From contig JAWQRM010000103.1 of NCBI GenBank assembly GCA_033557675.1, positions 1 through 30,745 on the forward strand: DNA of 30,745 nt, written 5' to 3'. The notes below the pieces were generated by a model that saw only the letters and a program-made list of their open reading frames with translations, was not told where the DNA came from and did not search any database. This document shows positions 9,496-18,499 of the stretch, in pieces. Every line of letters begins with the position of its first letter. The first letter of the stretch is position 1. The translations under genes and the position numbers were made by a program. Origin of the DNA: Coptodactyla brooksi (taxonomy: Eukaryota > Arthropoda > Insecta > Coleoptera > Scarabaeidae).

Positions 9496-9634
9496 GCGAG
9501 TTACTAAAACTAACAAATACCTTAGGTCCTCCAGGAGCATTCTCCTGAAGAAGGTTTATTAGATAAACAGAAACATATGTTGAGATCAAAACAGTGTTGT
9601 GATTAAGGTGTTTGTTAGTTTTAGCGACTACGAG
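9496..9634 (+). ncRNA. hammerhead-ribozyme-like core at tip of a long hairpin (candidate)
   Basis: Read 5'-3': CTGAAGA at 9545-9551, a small hairpin GTTTAT-TAG-ATAAAC at 9554-9568, GAAA at 9570-9573, a one-pair C/G helix, and GTT at 9579-9581. TCTC (9541-9544) can pair with GAGA (9582-9585). This order (CUGANGA, helix II, GAAA, short helix III, NUH, helix I) is that of a type I hammerhead. The flanks 9504-9524 and 9604-9624 are complementary over 21 bases (one G-U), placing the core at the tip of a long stem. Against it: extra unpaired bases (AG/A) at the base of helix II, and a competing hairpin CAGGAG-CATT-CTCCTG at 9532-9547. Hammerheads are known in Penelope-like elements; this could be a decayed one. 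Confidence 0.35.
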
Positions 9635-9750
9635 ACTACAGATCTACGTTTTGTCAAATAATAAATGGGAGTTATATTGTTTAATAATGGATTAGTGAAT
9701 AAAAAAAAATAATTATACTTCACAGATCCGAACAAAAGTGCACGTAAAGT

Positions 9751-9789
9751 CTACCTTTACTTTCGTACTTTGTACGAAAGTAAAGGTAG
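9751..9789. repeat. perfect 18-base-arm palindrome
   Basis: CTACCTTTACTTTCGTAC (9751-9768), loop TTT, and exact complement GTACGAAAGTAAAGGTAG (9772-9789). It overlaps the end of the Transib-like open frame on the - strand. Could be a small MITE remnant or a bidirectional terminator-like hairpin; no evidence for either. Confidence 0.85.
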
Positions 9790-9929
9790 GTTTAGGTGTT
9801 CAAATGAACTAGCATAATTAAAAAAAAACAATAGTAGGTATATAATGTAAATGGTAACAAAATGATATCTGTTGAATACTTGAATTTTATAATACTGGGT
9901 TGGTAAATACAAAAAGTAATCTATCTTTT

Positions 9930-10173
9930 CTGTTTTATTTTCTTTATGGACTACATACCATTTTTTAAACGATAAGTTATACAAAATATGAAAAACCAAC
10001 TCCAGAAATAGAATATATGCATATAAAGTGCATATTTGTAGTTCTCGGTCATTTTCTATTCTTTGCTTCGTACCGCCCAGGTGATTCATTTGTGCTGGTG
10101 TAGCAAAACACATATTACACGTAGAAGAAGATGGAGTATTTATTACTACCTGAGTTGCTTTTATATCTATCAT
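9930..10173 (-). pseudogene. probable Transib/RAG1-like transposase scrap
   Basis: A - strand frame from 10173 begins MIDIKATQVVINTPSSSTCN, then MCFATPAQMNHLGG, and further on ELQICTLYAYILFLELVFHI and LSFKKWYVVHKENKTEK. It fits a pattern I recall from insect RAG1-core-like/Transib proteins: (T)MIDGK..N...T.ST..C..C.AT...MN followed by FG(L/I)S.LHAWIRF.E.LLH..Y.L..(K)W. The CxxC pair is present; LHAWIRFFE has decayed to LYAYILFLE. Upstream and downstream catalytic segments are absent. The frame itself runs on to 9757 without recognisable similarity. The family assignment is from memory and moderate. Confidence 0.45.
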
Positions 10174-10179
10174 TGTAAA

Positions 10180-10734
10180 GAGAAGTTTATCCGATGTATA
10201 CAGGGTACTAGAGCTTATATTTGAAAATCAATATCATTATAAGCACTTCTTGTTTTGTCTGGAGTTTCTTTTGAAAATTCTACTGGAATTAGTCAACAAT
10301 ATCCAAGCCAAGGAGCGTTAAAAAAATTGACTAGGTTTGTTCTTCGACAAGCTTAATTAGAGTACAATAAAACATAAGTACATAAGTGCCTGGGAATTAA
10401 TTCACTTTCATCAGAGAGAATTTGTTTACAGTTGTATCTTAGCACTTACATCGAAATCTTTTTGGATATTTAAGCGGCCCGGAAAATACATGTATTCCTT
10501 TTTAGGCACTGGCCAAAAGTATACAACAATGTCAGTATTTTCATGTTATATACTCAAAGTGATCAAAAATCCTTTTTATATCGAGTTTTGAGCTCTGTGA
10601 TCAGATATGAAATAAAAAGTTTAAATGGTCCAATGGCTATATCACAGAGGTGCACTCAATTCTTTACTAAAATTTTATTTGAAACATATTACCAAACTTT
10701 ACTGGTAAAAAGATTTAATCAATAAATTAAGTAA
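10180..10734. other. intron sequence without supported feature
   Basis: A 60-codon frame at 10543-10725 (+) is unrecognised. No repeats or transposon motifs seen. Confidence 0.45.
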
Positions 10735-11560
10735 AATGGTTCTCATACAATATGTAGAGTCCCCAGTCCAATATATCCGAAACATAACTTTCACAGTTGA
10801 ACAAAAAGAGGAATACTCTGAAATACAAAAAGAAAGTAGACGTATCTCATGCCCTGGAGACCCACTATTATATACCTCCACTACTATACCTTCTTTATAC
10901 AAGTGACATCCAGAAAATTGAAGAGGTAATAATAGCTATCTTTACAGACGGTACTGCGGTAATTGGAACAGATTAGTTGAAATCTGTTGGTGTAAACTTC
11001 ACGAATAAAAAAAAAATGATAAATGATCCACCTTTTCTTGACATCGGCGAAACTCCAGTATCGTATAAAACAATGCTAAATATTTTGGCATGACTCAGAC
11101 ACAAAACTTCAGTGAAAACACCACATAAAGACGAAAAGAAATGAACTGGGTATAAAATATAAACAATATTACCGGCTACCGAGAAGAATATTTCCCTTGC
11201 TATAAAATAAGTTGCAACCAAATACTGAAATCAGTATAGCTATGGAATTGAACTCTGAGGATGCACTACAAGTTCAAATATAGAAATTATTCAAACCTTC
11301 CAGAACCATGTTTCGAAAAATATGGTGCATGCCTCTTGGTATATCAGAAAGAACAATATCCACCTATAATTCGGTATCGCATTGGTTAAGGATGAAATTA
11401 AGGCACTACAAGTTCAAATACAGAAATTATCCAAACCTTCCAGAACAATGTTTTGAAAAATATGGTATATGCTCCTTGATATACCAGCAAGAACGATATT
11501 CACAGATAATTCGGTATCACATTGGTTAAGGATGAAATTAAGAGTATGTGCGTGAGTTTT
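10735..11560 (+). pseudogene. jockey-clade retrotransposon RT relic (copy 1)
   Basis: In order on the + strand: NITFTVEQKEEYSEIQ (about 10780), PLLYTSTTIPSLYK and the overlapping frame LYTSDIQKIEEVIIAIFTDG then TAVIGTD (10885-10970), NFTNKKK at about 11000, and FQNHVSKNMVHAS near 11300. These follow the jockey ORF2 order GPLLYLLYTSDIP....ATFADDTA(I/V)L, NFTNKK, WTYGIQLWG (here YGIEL.GCT), SNIEIIQ.FQNKVLR.IV(N/D)A. The catalytic FADD is changed to FTDG, and there are many stops, so it is inactive. Only the palm/thumb part and C-terminus are left. Its 3' end is duplicated in tandem. Confidence 0.75.
11263..11542 (+). repeat. 140-bp tandem duplication inside jockey relic
   Basis: Two head-to-tail copies, 11263-11402 and 11403-11542, both starting GCACTACAAGTTCAAATA and ending GGATGAAATTAAG. 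They differ at about a dozen positions. The unit encodes the SNIEIIQTFQN(H/N)V segment of the jockey polyprotein. Confidence 0.9.
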
Positions 11561-12740
11561 AGTGCTTGTAGCTACTTGTAACCGACTAAGAAACATTGTT
11601 GAATTGACTTTAGACTTATAAGTACTTGACTTTAAGAATTACTCAAGAAAAATGTACTGTTGAAACTCTTAATGAAAAAAAAATCCTAGCGAATAAAATA
11701 AATATCTACGCAGTTAACCAACTTCTACTGCAACTCTGCTGCAGCAAATCAACTTCGTATTGGTTAGAGATATCATAAAATTAAGCACAGTTGTACTGAG
11801 TTGCTAGCCATGATCTTCATCCGCGTTTTGGTTGTTACAAAATCACATAGCCGCCATCATTGCAATTTCAAAAATGTGCTGCATATCTTTTTTCTTTGTT
11901 TTGTAATAATAATATTGTTAGTAAACACAATATATCGTTGAAGAAACAACGTAGGGTGAAACAGTTTGTTATTGTCACAATTAGCATTACAGTTTATCAC
12001 TTTACATAATAATTAAATTTGATTGTCTTTCCAAAATGGTCTTCTCTGCGGAAGAAAACCGCGACATTGATTAGTAACAAGAGAAATGGCACAAATGAGG
12101 TAAACAAGTACAATATTTACAAAGTTTTTCAAAAAGATGATTAAGTAAAACCTGTTTTTATGAATCACATCAAAATTCAATTATTGACAAGGATGGAGAT
12201 AAACACAAATAAAAATAAATAAAACCTTTATAAAATACACATTAGTTCAAGTTTAGGAACATATACAGTGTTGCAACTGACTGCAAAAAAATCAGCAATA
12301 AAACCAAAATTTATTTTCGTAAAACAAATTCTTGTTTTATAACAAATATTTATTTCCGGTCTATCGACAAGAAATTAAAAATCAATATTTTCTTTGATGG
12401 CTCGCGGAATAACAGAATATCTGAGCCTGCATTTTTTACATCTAATGGAGAAATGATTCTTTGTGCTGAAACAGCTAATGGAGAAATATATTTTATTTCT
12501 TTTAAGAACAGTAACCTGAGTAGCTACTCGTTAATCTGCATGTCCTGTGGTCTTCAAGAGCTCGGGAAGTAATATTGTCCATTGTATTATTTTATTTGAG
12601 GATTTATTAAAATATTGCTCATGAGGAAAACTTTTGATAATTCATTCTTATATATTTTTTAGCGCTGAATCTGAAAATGACCTTCATTAAAATAGTCATA
12701 AAACCTTTTCTTCTCATAATTTTGATGAATCTTGACAAAT
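11561..12740. other. intron sequence without supported feature
   Basis: AT-rich. A short phrase MVFSAEENRDID at about 12034-12072 (+) is followed at once by a stop and could be the start of a transposase, but nothing around it supports this. No structured repeats seen. Confidence 0.45.
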
Positions 12741-14174
12741 TAGGCTTTTTGTAGCATATCTATGCAATTTTTGATGGTTCGTCTGTCCGTCCGTCCGTAA
12801 AAGTACAGGCTGTTCCTTGAACTTAAAAGTTGAACAGATGAGTGAGAGATTTTAGCAGGGCACCAAAGAAATGGAAAGGAGGTATCAAGGAAAATGGCCT
12901 ACTACGGTGATGGCTGACTATTGATGAATGTTATACCGAGAAGAACGCCATAGACGACATAAAAGAAAAAGTGCGAACCACAGCATGAGCGGCCAAAGAA
13001 GCTTTCATACATGAAAAGAAAAGCAAAAAGAAAGAATTAATTATAAGAAAAAACGTTTGAAGTCCGTTTTAATGTAAAGTTGCAATTTGCGAAAAATACT
13101 GACGTGATGAAAAATGTCATTTTCTGATGCAGCACTAAAAATACATTGGAATCAATTAACAAAAAACATGACACGATCCAAATTTTGCTGGCTTATGTTA
13201 TCCAGGATGTTAGAGATGTCATACTTGCTGCATTTGAACAAATTCCTTGCCTAGTTATTCAATGTGCTATATGCAATTTAACAAGTTAGAGCGGGCGCAT
13301 CCAAACCACGGCGGTCAGACCACTACTCCGGTAATGATCTAAAACAACTTTACTTTATCGCACCTGGAAAAGTAGTAGTAATTTCTGGAACTTTCTGGCG
13401 GACATAAATTCATCTGCCAATAAAAAGTATTAGTTTACCAAAATTAAAAGTTGAAGTAGATCGGTTAATTAGTTTCAGAACTATTAGCTCCCTGGATTTG
13501 AAGAAGAAGGATTTGGAGGAAACCGTATTTAAAGTTTGAGATGAGAATTCTTAAATGTTACTGCAAATGTTGCAACCCAATTTTGTATCTAGCATTTCTT
13601 GCATCTTACGGGGATATTAACGCTGGCAATTTTACGACATTCAGGCGACGCCTGTCTCGATTTGAATATTGATGCTATCAAATTATTCTCGTTGAATATT
13701 GATGTTGCCGGATAGGCTTTTACTTCCGCCGTTTTCATGCCGCTATGTAAATGTTTTGATGCTAACCATCCACATGCAGGAGTTGAAGCGTTTTTTTTCG
13801 GAACAATGGGGAGGCCATCGCGTAACTTAAAGTTATAGTACTTCTATGAATTTTCATAATCTGAAAAATCACTATCGTTATTGTTGCCACTTCCAAGCAG
13901 TCAGAAGATTTTTTCCCTTCAAATACTAATAAACCATCCTCAACAAATTCTCCTTTCGATTCAATATGTACTGTTATTGATCGACGACCTTTTTCTCGTG
14001 GATTTTTGATACATGCAGATAGTCCTTAGACAAAAGCGTCTGTTTCACTCCGAACTGGGGTGAACACACATTTTCCCTAAAATGAGCTTCGTTGACCCAC
14101 ATCTCATCTAACAAGTGAAGTATAACAATTGTCACTCACCGATTTCGATGTGATTTGGTACAGCGATAGAACGA
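12741..14174. other. mixed repeat-like sequence, no supported gene
   Basis: CGTCTGTCCGTCCGTCCGTA at 12780-12799 is a phrase common in insect dispersed repeats. Around 12880-13060 the + strand encodes basic stretches (for example VMADY..MLYREERHRRHKRK) that look like a decayed mobile-element protein I cannot name. At 13660-13710 GAATATTGATG occurs twice about 35 bases apart. The final part (14130-14174) leads into the long inverted repeat. Confidence 0.4.
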
Positions 14175-14735
14175 ACAAAAATAAGGTTTAGGTATTTTTT
14201 ATACGGGCCCTAAAAGCCCCTGTGGCGAGTCATAAGGGTTGCAAATTGAGGGAAAAAGTATTTATTCGCTTGTTTTTTGAAAACGAAAACTCTAAGGAAA
14301 TGTGGTAAGTGCAAACTATATTCATTTTGAAGAGCTTTCTACTGATATATCGCACATATACCAGAAGGTTAAAAGGGGTAAACTACCCCTTTTAACTTTC
14401 TGTTAAAAGGGGTAGTCACTGGGTAATTAGTCACACCACAATAAGCTGTTTGTGGTAAAATAAGGCATTTGCCACATTTGCGGGTAGTTGGGGTTAACTA
14501 CCCTAATAGAAATTCATTCTATCGCGTGTATTACTTGCTGAGTTTGATTTTGAACCATTGATGGGATGTATAAGGGTTAGAAATTAGGGGTAGAAAGTAC
14601 ATTTTCGCCAATATCTCGAAAACGAAAACTGTTGTCGAAAAATTTTAAGCATTAGTTAGTATTCTTTTCTAAAAACCTTATCGATGTTCCATGGAGTATT
14701 TGAGATTATCCTTGTTTTCTTTAAATAACAAAGAA
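14175..14735 (+). repeat. left arm of long inverted repeat
   Basis: Contains two related motifs in direct orientation, ATAAGGGTTGCAAATTGAGG... (14231) and ATAAGGGTTAGAAATTAGGG... (14570), each followed by GAAAACGAAAACT. It also has a private palindrome GTTAAAAGGGGTA-aac-TACCCCTTTTAAC at 14368-14396 that the right arm lacks. Confidence 0.75.
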
Positions 14736-14747
14736 ACAAGATGATAA

Positions 14748-15620
14748 GAAGAGATATCCAGAGCAACAGTCGGGAGGCGTAGTAAACACGCAATTACAAA
14801 TGATGATGAGCAGAGACTAATAAGTTTCGCCCTGGAAAAAAAAAATGGTGGTAAGAAGCACCCAACTACAAAGAAATGACAACTACAAATGGACATGGGT
14901 ATCCCCAGACGAGAAAACTATTAATCAGATCGATCATTTACTTATCCAGAAAAGACATATGAACTTCATAATAAATATCGGAAGCATGAGGGTAGCTGAT
15001 TGTAATTCAGACTATTTTTTGGTAAGGATTACGTGTAAAAGGGGCGCAGACGAAGAAGTAAAGAAAAAAGTATACAAAAAAAGGAAAACAATGCAACGTA
15101 GATAAATTAAAGCACAAAAAAACATAAGGGTTAAAAAGAGATACGAAAAAGAACTAAAAGAGGGGCTACAAAGCTGTAGAAAGAGTACGCAGATGAAAGG
15201 GGAATGGGAACAAACAAAAACAATAATTGAGCAACTAAGCAAGAAATTAATACCTTTTAAAGAAACAAAACAAGCAACAACTAAAGGATGGAATGATGAC
15301 GAATACAGAGAAATAACAGAAAAGAAGAGAAAAGCAAGACAAAAACTACTAAACTATCCAACTGAAAGAAATATGCAGAACTATCAGCAACTAAGAAAGA
15401 GCTAAAAAATGTATGTAGTAAAGAAAATAGACGATGTAATGAAGTGAAGAAAAATTTCAGCACAAGGAAATAAGGCCGTTTTACCAGGAAGTAAAAAGGT
15501 CAGAAGCAGGATTTCAGGGCAAAAATACCTGCATGAAATCAAGGGCAGGCCAATTATTAAGTGAAACCGAAAAATTAATGAACGAATGGATAATGTACAT
15601 CGAGAAATATTGAGAAGACA
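14748..15620 (+). pseudogene. non-LTR retrotransposon endonuclease/linker relic
   Basis: From about 14748: TVGRRSKHAITNDDEQRLIS, then (after a one-base gain in a run of ten A at 14836-14845) MVVRSTQLQRNDNYKWTWVS, PDEKTINQIDHLLIQKRH, and VADCNSDYFLVRITCKR. This is the C-terminal half of an apurinic-type endonuclease: W(T/V)SPDG.T.NQIDH(V/I)L.....RGADC(D/N)SDH.LV, with the NQIDH and SDH catalytic blocks (here SDY, the last His lost). Farther on KETKQATTKGWNDDEYREIT, KRKARQ and FYQEVKRSEAGFQGKNTCM match the linker before the RT. Stops after 15105 and 15405 and the absence of the RT show it is dead. The clade is RTE-like or related; unsure. Confidence 0.7.
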
Positions 15621-15629
15621 TTTCCGATT

Positions 15630-15823
15630 TGTTTTTGAGATACAAATTCTGTGATTTTTCTGCTCACCAACCTATTTGCTGTTTTAAAGCGTTGCACCCA
15701 GCTATGAGATGCCTTCAACTGTTGAGGAGACAAATTCATGTCATTTCTAGCTTCTATAGCCCATCTACGGATATCGATATCATGTAATGGTAATTTGTTA
15801 TCTATAGCGGCTCTCGCTTGCAA
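15630..15823 (-). pseudogene. CENP-B/Tc5-type HTH transposase N-terminal fragment
   Basis: A - strand frame from 15823 reads MQARAAIDNKLPLHDIDIRR, WAIEARNDMNLSPQQLKASH, SWVQRFKTANRLVSRKITEF, VSQKQ. The D(I/L)RRWA..A......F.ASHSWV..FK..N(R/K)(I/L)VSRKIT pattern is the second helix-turn-helix of CENP-B/Tc5-like transposases, which contacts the transposon ends. No DDE domain follows. Upstream on the same strand (about 15840-15960) a broken frame EVNLKEKIQRILMESMEDYN may be its N-terminal lead. Because it lies between the inverted-repeat arms it might be what remains of that element's own transposase. Confidence 0.65.
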
Positions 15824-16095
15824 GTAATAATATACTGACCGTCATTAATTGTGGCGGATGTATCGAAGTCTAACATAGTCTCCTATTCAATTTGCATATT
15901 GTAATCTTCCATACTTTCCATTAAAATACGTTGTATTTTTTCCTTCAAATTGACTTCTGCTTCATTCACTGGAGTCTCGAGAATATTTATAAATGTAAAA
16001 ATGCTTAGAAGCAAGTTTAGAACGTTAAGTGGATTGATTAGAACCATTGCTTCTGTCTGTTGCTTTGAAACTGAAATCTATGAAGTAGCCACCAC

Positions 16096-16290
16096 ATGTA
16101 TACTAGACTGACAAGTTAAATTTAACATGGATCGTAGTTGTGTAATGTTACGGTGAATTCATGCCAAACTTTTTTTTAGAACCCCTGAAATAACCCCACA
16201 CTTTATAAGGATTGGGTTACTGATACATACAATAATACTAGATGGTGTACGACGGACGAGTTAAATTTAAGATAGGTCGTAATCGTAAAT
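16096..16290. repeat. diverged direct repeat pair
   Basis: Around 16096-16148 and 16231-16290 the same pattern recurs: ACTAGA, GAC(A/G)AGTTAAATTTAA, then (C/G)AT(G/A)G(A/G)TCGTA. The repeats are about 130 bases apart, just inside the right inverted-repeat arm. Confidence 0.5.
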
Positions 16291-16454
16291 TGTACGTTGA
16301 ACTTTTGTCCCACGTGTCGAATAAAAATAACATTCTACGAAAAAAATAAATTAGTAATATATAATTCAATATTTGAGATATTTAACCACTTTTCTGTTTG
16401 TTGCTTTTAAGCTCATTCAAAAAAATATTTATTTATATGTCTTAGATCTATTTC

Positions 16455-17138
16455 ATTATTTAAAAGAAATAAAGATAATTTACTCCATGCAACATCAATA
16501 GAGAGATTTTAAAAAAATAATACTAATTAACATTTAAAATTTTTCGATGACAGTTTTCGTTTTGGAGATATTGGCGAAAATGTACTTTCTACTCCTAATT
16601 TCTAACCCTTATAAATCCCTTCAAAAGTTTTTACGTCACGTTAAAAAACACTGCTAAATTTCATCAAAGAATGAATTTTTATTATGGTAGTTAACCACCC
16701 CTAAATGTCGCAAATGCCTTATTAAAGTATTTTTTAAATACCTTACAGTTTTATCACGTTATTCTTACGGAAAGAGGGTATATAATATCCCCCGTAACTT
16801 CACGGGGGGTGATCTGCGGAGAATAGGAAAAAATACGTAAATTAATATTTTTAAACGTATTATATGTATACTTAACTCCGCCAAAATCGTTAGGATAGCT
16901 TTTAAATTATTCCAAGGAATTAGGGATAGTTTACCCCTTTTAACCTTCTTGTATATGTGTGATATATCAATAGACAGGTCTTCAAAAATAAATATAGTTT
17001 GCATTTACCACATTTCAATAACCGTATTCGTTTTCAAAATACAAGCGAACGAATACCTTTTCCCTCAATTTGCAACCCTTATTACTCGCTGCAGGGGCTT
17101 TTGGAGAACGTATAAAAAATAACAAACCTTATTTTTGT
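16455..17138 (-). repeat. right arm of long inverted repeat
   Basis: Complement of the left arm, but about 120 bases longer. The extra material includes a hairpin CCCCCGT-aacttc-ACGGGGG at 16789-16808, at the place where the left arm has its own palindrome. Confidence 0.75.
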
Positions 17139-17713
17139 GACACTTCCCTGTAGAGAAGTAGAGAATTGGTCATCCATCCGGCTTTAAAGGCTTTTATGGC
17201 TGTTAGATACTTGTTTAAGATATATAATAATAAAGAAAAATTTGCGATTTAAAATATTTTAACAAAATGCATCGCTAAAAGTTGACTGATTCATCTGACG
17301 TATAAATGAGTATTTTTTTTATTTCTCCTAAAATTTTATCTACGATAGAACTGTAATGTATATACTAACTTTATGCAACATGATTATCTTATCTCTTGTT
17401 ATTGCAATTTTCGACACTATTAGACTAATTCCTAAATCAGGATAGTCTTGGACATATTTTTTATAGATGTTCAAAATCCATTGTATTTCTACAATAATAC
17501 ACAATACGCTTTCAGGTTTTAGAATGTTTATGAATATGGCATTCTGACAACATAACTTATAAGAACTGACAAAATTGTCTAAAGTGCAAAAATTTACCTA
17601 ATCAGAGCACAGGGCCATATGATAGTATAAGTCACTTCTTCTTTTCAAAAAATGAACTATAGTAACTATGTGTAGTATTATAATTTCAATTAATTGTCTA
17701 TACTTTCTTCCAG
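17139..17713. other. intron sequence before beat exon 3
   Basis: AT-rich, no recognisable repeat or coding signal. Ends in the acceptor TACTTTCTTCCAG (17701-17713). Confidence 0.6.
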
Positions 17714-17847
17714 TTTTACCCGACAATCCACCAACATTAATCACCGACAAAACGTTCTATGTCGTTGGAGATGTCTTAAAAGTAAACTGCTCATCTGCTC
17801 CTGCAAGACCTGCCGCTGTATTGAGCTTCCTGATGAACAATGTTGTG
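17714..17847 (+). CDS. beat: beaten-path family Ig protein, exon for first half of Ig domain 2
   Basis: After the acceptor at 17713 two bases complete the Val codon split with 6273, then 44 codons: LPDNPPTLITDKTFYVVGDV, LKVNCSSAPARPAAVLSFLM, NNVV, and the donor GTAAGT at 17848. The linker P...P.(L)ITxx...Y.VGD.L.VNC(T/S)S.P..P...L.(W)..N is characteristic of the second Ig domain of Beat proteins. The Ig core Trp expected after the first Cys is Phe here (LSFLMNN). The exon leaves in phase 0. The exon with the second Cys was not found in the remaining 12.9 kb, so it probably lies beyond the window. Confidence 0.85.
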
Positions 17848-17849
17848 GT

Positions 17850-18260
17850 AAGTCAGTATATTTGCATATTTTCATCCGGCGATCCTATCGCAAACCGGAA
17901 TAAAGAACAAATCACAAAAATGCACAGAATAACTCAGAACTGGGGGTGGTTTTCTTACCACGCGTTATTTATGGGGCACTTATCGTCAAAAGGGAAACGG
18001 CCGGCCAACCTGTGGATAAAAATTGAAATTTATCGCCGGCAAGATTATAAACGCGAAGCACGAACGCGTAATTGAGTCGCTTGCTAAAAATTATGGCCGC
18101 CATAAATTACGGATTCAAATGACTGTGCGAAACTTGACATCGAAAGAGCTGCCTTGCGTAAATAATCCGTTTGTTTCGGTGACTTTCCTTCAGCAGGCGA
18201 TAAAGAAAAGTAGAATTCTAGCGAATTATCGCCGGAAAGTTCTATAAGATGTTTCATTCT
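17850..18260. other. CpG-richer unique sequence after exon 3
   Basis: Base composition is clearly less AT-rich than the flanking DNA. ATCGCCGG occurs twice (about 18032 and 18228), GGCCGCCATAAATTA lies at 18094-18108, and GGCCGG is at 17999-18004. Open frames here (for example 18023-18247 +) are unrecognised and lack splice or family support. A candidate for conserved intronic regulatory DNA. Confidence 0.35.
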
Positions 18261-18499
18261 GAAGTTTGTTATTTGTGGAATCAGTTGCTTACGTACGCTA
18301 TTCTGCAAATGTTTTATTTTTTACTTTTTAGTTTCGGCATAGTGCAATCCTTAAACAATCAAAGACATTATTCATTATTCTATCGCTATGGTATGTAACA
18401 AATAGCATTTCTAGAAATTAACAGTCTGTGATATACTACAGTGATCACCCATCTTACATGACGTTGCATCAATGATGTGGTTTTGGATACTTTGGCTTA

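Larger units (their letters stand above)
14175..17138. mobile_element. about 3-kb structure bounded by long inverted repeats
   Basis: The left arm (14175 to about 14735) and right arm (about 16455 to 17138) are reverse complements of each other over nearly their whole length, with indels. Matching landmarks: ACAAAAATAAGGTTT (14175) with AAACCTTATTTTTGT (ends 17138); AAAAGCCCCTG (14210) with CAGGGGCTTTT; ATAAGGGTTGCAAATTGAGG (14231) with its complement near 17070; AAGTACATTTTCGCCAATAT (14595) with its complement near 16570-16590. Similarity ends sharply at the outer ends. Between the arms lie an endonuclease-domain retrotransposon relic (+) and a CENP-B-type HTH fragment (-). It may be one transposon with long TIRs, or two copies of one dispersed repeat in opposite orientation. 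Confidence 0.7.
6274..17713 (+). other. large beat intron (about 11.4 kb) filled with transposon relics
   Basis: Bounded by donor GTACGT at 6274 and acceptor TACTTTCTTCCAG ending at 17713. The splice phase (1 base + 2 bases giving a Val codon, GTT) is consistent across it. It holds the mariner, foldback, RT, Transib-like, jockey and long-inverted-repeat features listed separately, on both strands. Confidence 0.75.

Noticed and set aside
12860..13060. Basic stretch VMADY..MLYREERHRRHKRK as part of a named element
   Set aside because: It looks like decayed mobile-element coding sequence, but I could not assign a family.
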